Assembly (NCBI GenBank): GCA_029259675.1
Contig: JAJDES010000055.1
Location: 1 to 9,031 of the forward strand
Direction: 5' to 3'
Source of the DNA: Planctomycetota bacterium
GTDB lineage: Bacteria; Planctomycetota; UBA1135; GCA-002686595
DNA length: 9,031 bases
Below the pieces are notes generated by a model. That model was not told where the DNA came from and ran no database searches. It was given only the letters and a program-made list of their open reading frames with translations. A program made the position numbers and the translations under genes. Shown here in pieces: positions 5,451-9,031 of this stretch. The first letter of the stretch is position 1. Every line of letters starts with the position of its first letter.

Positions 5451-8195
5451 TTACTTGCCGAGGTCGTAGGTCGAAGCCGCCGGATGCATGGGCCGATTCA
5501 GCCAATGGGGCCTGCGGCTGCCGTCGGGACCGGGTGCCGGTCGAGCGCGCTTCTGCCACTCTTCAAAGACTTCGAGTGATTTGGCCGTGTCCACCAGGAT
5601 GTCGCCGAAGCGATCGCCGCCCTGGGCGGGACCGACCGTGACGACCTGGTGCCAACAGTGCATGCCGCTGACCGGATCGGGTTGGACGGGGAAGGTCAGG
5701 TTCTGATTGACCCCGACTTCCTTCCACCAGATGCGTTCCGAATCGGGGTCGGAGCTGGTGAAGGGCTTCACACCCTCTTTCTGGCGCATCAAGAAAGTCC
5801 CGTCCTTGCGGTGCATTTCGACTAAGGAAGAGCTTTGCTGCTGGGCACCGACAGTTTGGGTAAGGCGCCAGCGCCCGACGTGGTGACTGCAGGCGACGAT
5901 GCCGGGGTGGATGCCCTCGGTAACCCAAACGCGGAGTACGAAGTATCCGATGCGTGTGGTGACGCGGGCCAATTTTCCGGTCGCAAGGCCGAGCTTCTCG
6001 GCGTCAATCGGGTTGACCCACAGCGGGTTGGTGTGCGAAAGCTCCTGCAGCCACTTGGCGTTGCCCGAGCGAGTGTGAATCAGGGTCGGCAAGCGGAAAG
6101 TCGGTAGCAGGCAGCGCTGGCCCGCATCCTGATCCAGTTCGCGCCAGTGCACTTGGCTGCGGATGTATTCCGGCACGGCCCACTCGTCAAAGCCCCACTC
6201 CGAAAGTGTGGGTGAGTAAAACTCAAGCTTGCGCGAGGGTGTCTTGAAGCCGGTCGTGCGTTCACCGTTTTCGTGATCGACCCCAGGCTCATCGGCGCCG
6301 ACCTTCTTCTCGTAGCGCTCCTGGCCTTCGTACGGAACGTTGTAAGCGCCGTTGCGCCGCATGAACTCAAGCGGAGTTTGCCCGCGAGCTTCCGCGGTTT
6401 CCTTCAAACCGGGAACCGAGTTCTCAAAGATGTCCGAGTAGTACTCATCGATCGAAACCGGCTGGCCCGGCTTGGTTTTCGATTCAAAGTACTTGGCGAT
6501 CCCTTTCGAGCCGTCGGGGTCGATGCGGTGAGTCAACGCGATCCAAAACTCAGCTTCCTCCCAAACTTCCCCCGGATTGGTGCCGAGAGTCGAGTCGGGT
6601 GCACCGCCCTCGAGGCGAGCAAACTCGCGTCCGACCGGTTGGCGGAAACCAATCCAGGTGCCGGCGTGGGTTTCCTGACTCATCAAGTCGTGCCGTTCCG
6701 GCCCCAAGCCCATGGGCAGCACATAATCAGCCCACTGGGCGGTTTCGTTCCAAATCGGAGTCAGCGCAACGTGCACGCCGATGCGGCGCGGATCCTCAAG
6801 CATCTGAATCCAGGTGCAACCGTCCGGATTGGTCCAAACCGGGTTGTAAACCCGCGTGAAGTAAACGTCGATTTTCTTGGTTTGCTGCAGCTGCAAATGC
6901 GGCAACAAGAAGCTCATCTCATAGTGGGCGAGCGGCCACTGCTTGGGCCAAATCAATTCGTTCCACTTCTCGATCGCGGGCGGATTCTGTGTCGGCTTGG
7001 GAGCAAACTTGTCCCAGCTATTGGGATTGAGCCCGCCGGGCACGCCGAAGGATCCGGTCAATACGTGCAGCAGAATCAGCGAGCGCGAAATTTGCCAGCC
7101 GCCCAAATTGCCGCTGGCCGTGCTGCGCCAAAGGTGACTGGTGAACTTCGTGCCAGCCGCTGCGATTTCATCCGCAAGCTTGTCCACCGTGTCGAGCGGA
7201 ACTTGGCATTCCTCAGCCACGAATTCCGGCGTATAGCGGGCGTACATGTCGGTGATCAACTCAACAAAACGCTCGAAAGTTCCCGGCCCATCCGCATCTC
7301 GTGCGGCAAGGAATTCCTCCCAATTCATCCAGCGTTGCATGAACTCAAGATTCACGCGACCGCTCTTGAGCAAGTTGTGTGCAACTCCCAAGAGCATCGA
7401 GCCTTCGCTTCCCGGCCAAGGCGAAATCCACAAATCGGCGTGCGTGGTCGTGTTCGAAAGCCGCGTATCCATCACGGCCATGCGCATGCCGCCCTCGTGG
7501 GCGTCAATGATGCGCTGCGCGTGGGGATTGAAGTAATGACCCGTCTCGAGGTGCGCCGAAATCAGCAGCGCGAACTTGGCTTCCGAATAATCGGGCGAGG
7601 GGCGATCGGAGCCGCTCCAAAGTGCCAGCCCCGTGCGTGCGGAAGAACTGCACACATTGGTATGGCTGTTGTGCCCGTCCACGCCCCAGGCCGCGAGCAT
7701 GCGCATCACGAAGTGGTCGTCCCCGGGGCGCCCGACGTGATACATGATTTCGTTGTGCCGATCCTCTTCGATGGCCTTGCCGATGCGACCACCGATGTCG
7801 TCCAAAGCCTCGTCCCACGAGCAGGGCTCAAATTGGCCCGAACCGCGCGGCCCGACGCGCTTGAGCGGCGTCATGATGCGCTCGGTGTCCTGAACTTGGT
7901 TGATCGTGGCCGGTCCCTTGGCACAGGTGCGTCCGCGCGAACCGGGGTGCACCGGATTGCCCTCGTACTTGACCGTTTGGCCGTTTTGCTTGTCAACAAA
8001 GGCGAGCAGTCCGCAGGCGGACTCGCAGTTGAAGCAAATGGTCGGGATGCAGCGATAGTGCTTTTCAACACGTCGCGGCCAAGCTTTGGCGTCCAGTTCG
8101 ACCCAATCGTCCCAATGGCTGGGCGGAGGGCCGACGCCCAGTTCCCAGGGAGAGGTGCGCAGGGGATTGCCGTGTTCGTCGCGTACTTCGGGCAT
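5451..8195 (-). CDS. Molybdopterin (bis-MGD) oxidoreductase catalytic subunit, [4Fe-4S]-containing, DMSO reductase superfamily
   Basis: The protein has 914 residues. C54-x2-C57-x3-C61 with C91 (CFNCESAC then RGRTCAKG) forms the N-terminal [4Fe-4S] site. The next part fits the molybdopterin domain, with C182 in HTNVCSSSARTG as the likely Mo ligand. Cofactor-binding segments include ADLWISPWPGSEGSMLLG (253-270) and WADYVLPMG. From about 723 a C-terminal molydop-binding domain is clear (NPLWVNPIDAEKLGLATGK, then GIHPGIVACSHHVGRW), followed by a tail of about 100 residues. The Mo ligand is followed by Ser, not by the His usual after Cys/Sec in formate dehydrogenases, so a formate function is doubtful. 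No twin-arginine signal is present: the first 48 residues are hydrophilic, so the enzyme probably stays on the cytoplasmic side. It starts 23 nt after the NrfD-type gene and is surely co-transcribed with it; only a weak GAAG-type ribosome site precedes the ATG. Stop is TAA. Substrate unknown. Confidence 0.93.
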   Translation of the reverse strand: MPEVRDEHGNPLRTSPWELGVGPPPSHWDDWVELDAKAWPRRVEKHYRCIPTICFNCESACGLLAFVDKQNGQTVKYEGNPVHPGSRGRTCAKGPATINQVQDTERIMTPLKRVGPRGSGQFEPCSWDEALDDIGGRIGKAIEEDRHNEIMYHVGRPGDDHFVMRMLAAWGVDGHNSHTNVCSSSARTGLALWSGSDRPSPDYSEAKFALLISAHLETGHYFNPHAQRIIDAHEGGMRMAVMDTRLSNTTTHADLWISPWPGSEGSMLLGVAHNLLKSGRVNLEFMQRWMNWEEFLAARDADGPGTFERFVELITDMYARYTPEFVAEECQVPLDTVDKLADEIAAAGTKFTSHLWRSTASGNLGGWQISRSLILLHVLTGSFGVPGGLNPNSWDKFAPKPTQNPPAIEKWNELIWPKQWPLAHYEMSFLLPHLQLQQTKKIDVYFTRVYNPVWTNPDGCTWIQMLEDPRRIGVHVALTPIWNETAQWADYVLPMGLGPERHDLMSQETHAGTWIGFRQPVGREFARLEGGAPDSTLGTNPGEVWEEAEFWIALTHRIDPDGSKGIAKYFESKTKPGQPVSIDEYYSDIFENSVPGLKETAEARGQTPLEFMRRNGAYNVPYEGQERYEKKVGADEPGVDHENGERTTGFKTPSRKLEFYSPTLSEWGFDEWAVPEYIRSQVHWRELDQDAGQRCLLPTFRLPTLIHTRSGNAKWLQELSHTNPLWVNPIDAEKLGLATGKLARVTTRIGYFVLRVWVTEGIHPGIVACSHHVGRWRLTQTVGAQQQSSSLVEMHRKDGTFLMRQKEGVKPFTSSDPDSERIWWKEVGVNQNLTFPVQPDPVSGMHCWHQVVTVGPAQGGDRFGDILVDTAKSLEVFEEWQKRARPAPGPDGSRRPHWLNRPMHPAASTYDLGK

Positions 8196-8218
8196 AGCTC
8201 AGTTCTTCGTTAGCGTTC

Positions 8219-9031
8219 TCAACTGATGGGCAAGGCCTGACCGGCGCGCACCAAAATGTCTTCTTCGATCCACAGGCCGACCAGGGCTAGCACGGAGGCG
8301 AGCATCAAAATTGCCGGGCTTGCGAATGCGGCCAGCAAGATCGCGGGTATGGCGATGCCGCCCACGACACCGGTCCAGTGGCGACGGGCGTAGGGGCCCT
8401 TGGTGATCAGGCTTGTAACCCGCTCGTACTCGGCTTCGCGACCGGCGGGCGCAAGGGCCTTTTCACCGAGGGCAAAGCCGAGATTCAAGATCAAGGCTGC
8501 CACCGCGCTCCAGCGCAAGTTGTCCACGGCTCCGTCGGAAAGGGAAAGGAGCGGAGCCAGTAGGAGGGCTGTGGCCGAGCCGGCGATCATGGCTTGGGCC
8601 ACAAGTTGTGCGGCGAGTCCGCGGCGCAGCCACAACACTCGGCCCTTGGCTTGGGCGAAGAGCCAGGCGGTGTAGCAGGCCGTAAGAGCGGCAGCGATTG
8701 CAGTCAAAACGGCAAGTGACTGTCCCAATCCACCGCCCGGATACATATCGAATACGCCCGCAAGGAACCAAATCCCGAGCAAACCGCCGTACGTGATCAG
8801 GATGACCGTGCCGCGCGCGATCCACGAGCTCCAATTGGGGCGCTTGAGGATGGAGAGGAATCGATCGGGTCGTTTGAGGTCACCGACCAGCAAGCCCGTG
8901 GTGACGAGCAGGAAGAAGATGCCGATGAGGGGCAAGAGCCAGGCAACCGTACCGCTTAGGACCGTCGTGTCCGCGGCCAGCATGATCGCCGCCATGGCTA
9001 GGAACGCGCCGGCGGAGAGACCCTTGGTGAG
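8219..9031 (-). CDS. NrfD/PsrC-family quinone-interacting membrane subunit, partial (5' end beyond window)
   Basis: The frame is open through the right edge. The 12 residues before the first ATG in the window (LTKGLSAGAFLA) match the family's first-helix motif, so the Met at 8995 is internal and the start lies outside. The 270 visible residues have about eight hydrophobic segments (roughly 5-20, 28-50, 70-92, 104-126, 141-162, 173-190, 219-237, 238-256). Family landmarks are LLVGDLKRPDRFLSILKRPNWSSWI (47-71), YTAWLFAQAKGRVLWL (120-135) and the C-terminal EEDILVRAGQALPIS. NrfD-type proteins bind quinone and exchange electrons with [4Fe-4S] subunits of respiratory molybdoenzymes. The molybdoenzyme gene follows after 23 nt; a ferredoxin-type partner is not in the window and may lie upstream. 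The gene ends in TGA, so TGA acts as stop here. Confidence 0.92.
   Translation of the reverse strand, partial: LTKGLSAGAFLAMAAIMLAADTTVLSGTVAWLLPLIGIFFLLVTTGLLVGDLKRPDRFLSILKRPNWSSWIARGTVILITYGGLLGIWFLAGVFDMYPGGGLGQSLAVLTAIAAALTACYTAWLFAQAKGRVLWLRRGLAAQLVAQAMIAGSATALLLAPLLSLSDGAVDNLRWSAVAALILNLGFALGEKALAPAGREAEYERVTSLITKGPYARRHWTGVVGGIAIPAILLAAFASPAILMLASVLALVGLWIEEDILVRAGQALPIS

Noticed and set aside
6273..8213. A 646-residue open frame on the + strand, antisense to the molybdoenzyme gene
   Set aside because: It lies fully opposite a clearly recognisable enzyme, has no family motif, and is rich in Arg, Val, Ala and Gly, as expected when a GC-biased gene is read backwards.

Overview
The window is a stretch of a moderately GC-rich bacterial chromosome with six protein-coding genes, two of them cut by the window edges. 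The gene set fits a free-living bacterium that uses selenocysteine and respires with a bis-MGD molybdenum enzyme plus an NrfD/PsrC membrane subunit. Shine-Dalgarno sites are weak or absent before several starts. A Planctomycetota-like or other non-proteobacterial Gram-negative lineage is plausible, but the phylum is not settled by the sequence. No rRNA, tRNA, CRISPR array, insertion sequence or phage gene was seen.

The left part is read on the + strand. It holds the 3' two-thirds of a two-repeat M16 (pitrilysin/insulinase-type) metallopeptidase (2-1807), then a small SRPBCC/AHA1-like protein with an N-terminal export-type hydrophobic segment (1932-2468). A strong bidirectional hairpin terminator (2558-2605) closes this unit and also faces the convergent gene on the other strand.

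All other genes are on the - strand. The most notable is 2639-3697, a peroxiredoxin-like protein whose reading frame is interrupted by TGA exactly where the first cysteine of a WCPYC redox motif belongs (HW-U-PYCKRQL). A perfect 6-bp hairpin with a GGUCG loop starts 14 nt after that TGA, in the place and with the loop bases of a bacterial SECIS. The gene is therefore best read as one 352-residue selenoprotein. Its redoxin domain is fused to an N-terminal beta-rich domain and it probably carries an export signal. TGA also ends this gene and two neighbours, so TGA is not globally recoded here.

Upstream of it (4000-4626) is a DUF502 two-helix membrane protein. Then comes an 824-bp gene-free stretch with several inverted repeats. 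The right end holds a closely spaced pair: a partial NrfD-type quinone-interacting membrane protein (8219 to beyond the window edge) and, 23 nt downstream, a 914-residue [4Fe-4S]/molybdopterin oxidoreductase (5451-8195) with no Tat signal. Together they look like the catalytic and membrane modules of a respiratory molybdoenzyme whose ferredoxin-type electron-transfer subunit may lie outside the window. Its substrate cannot be read from the sequence.
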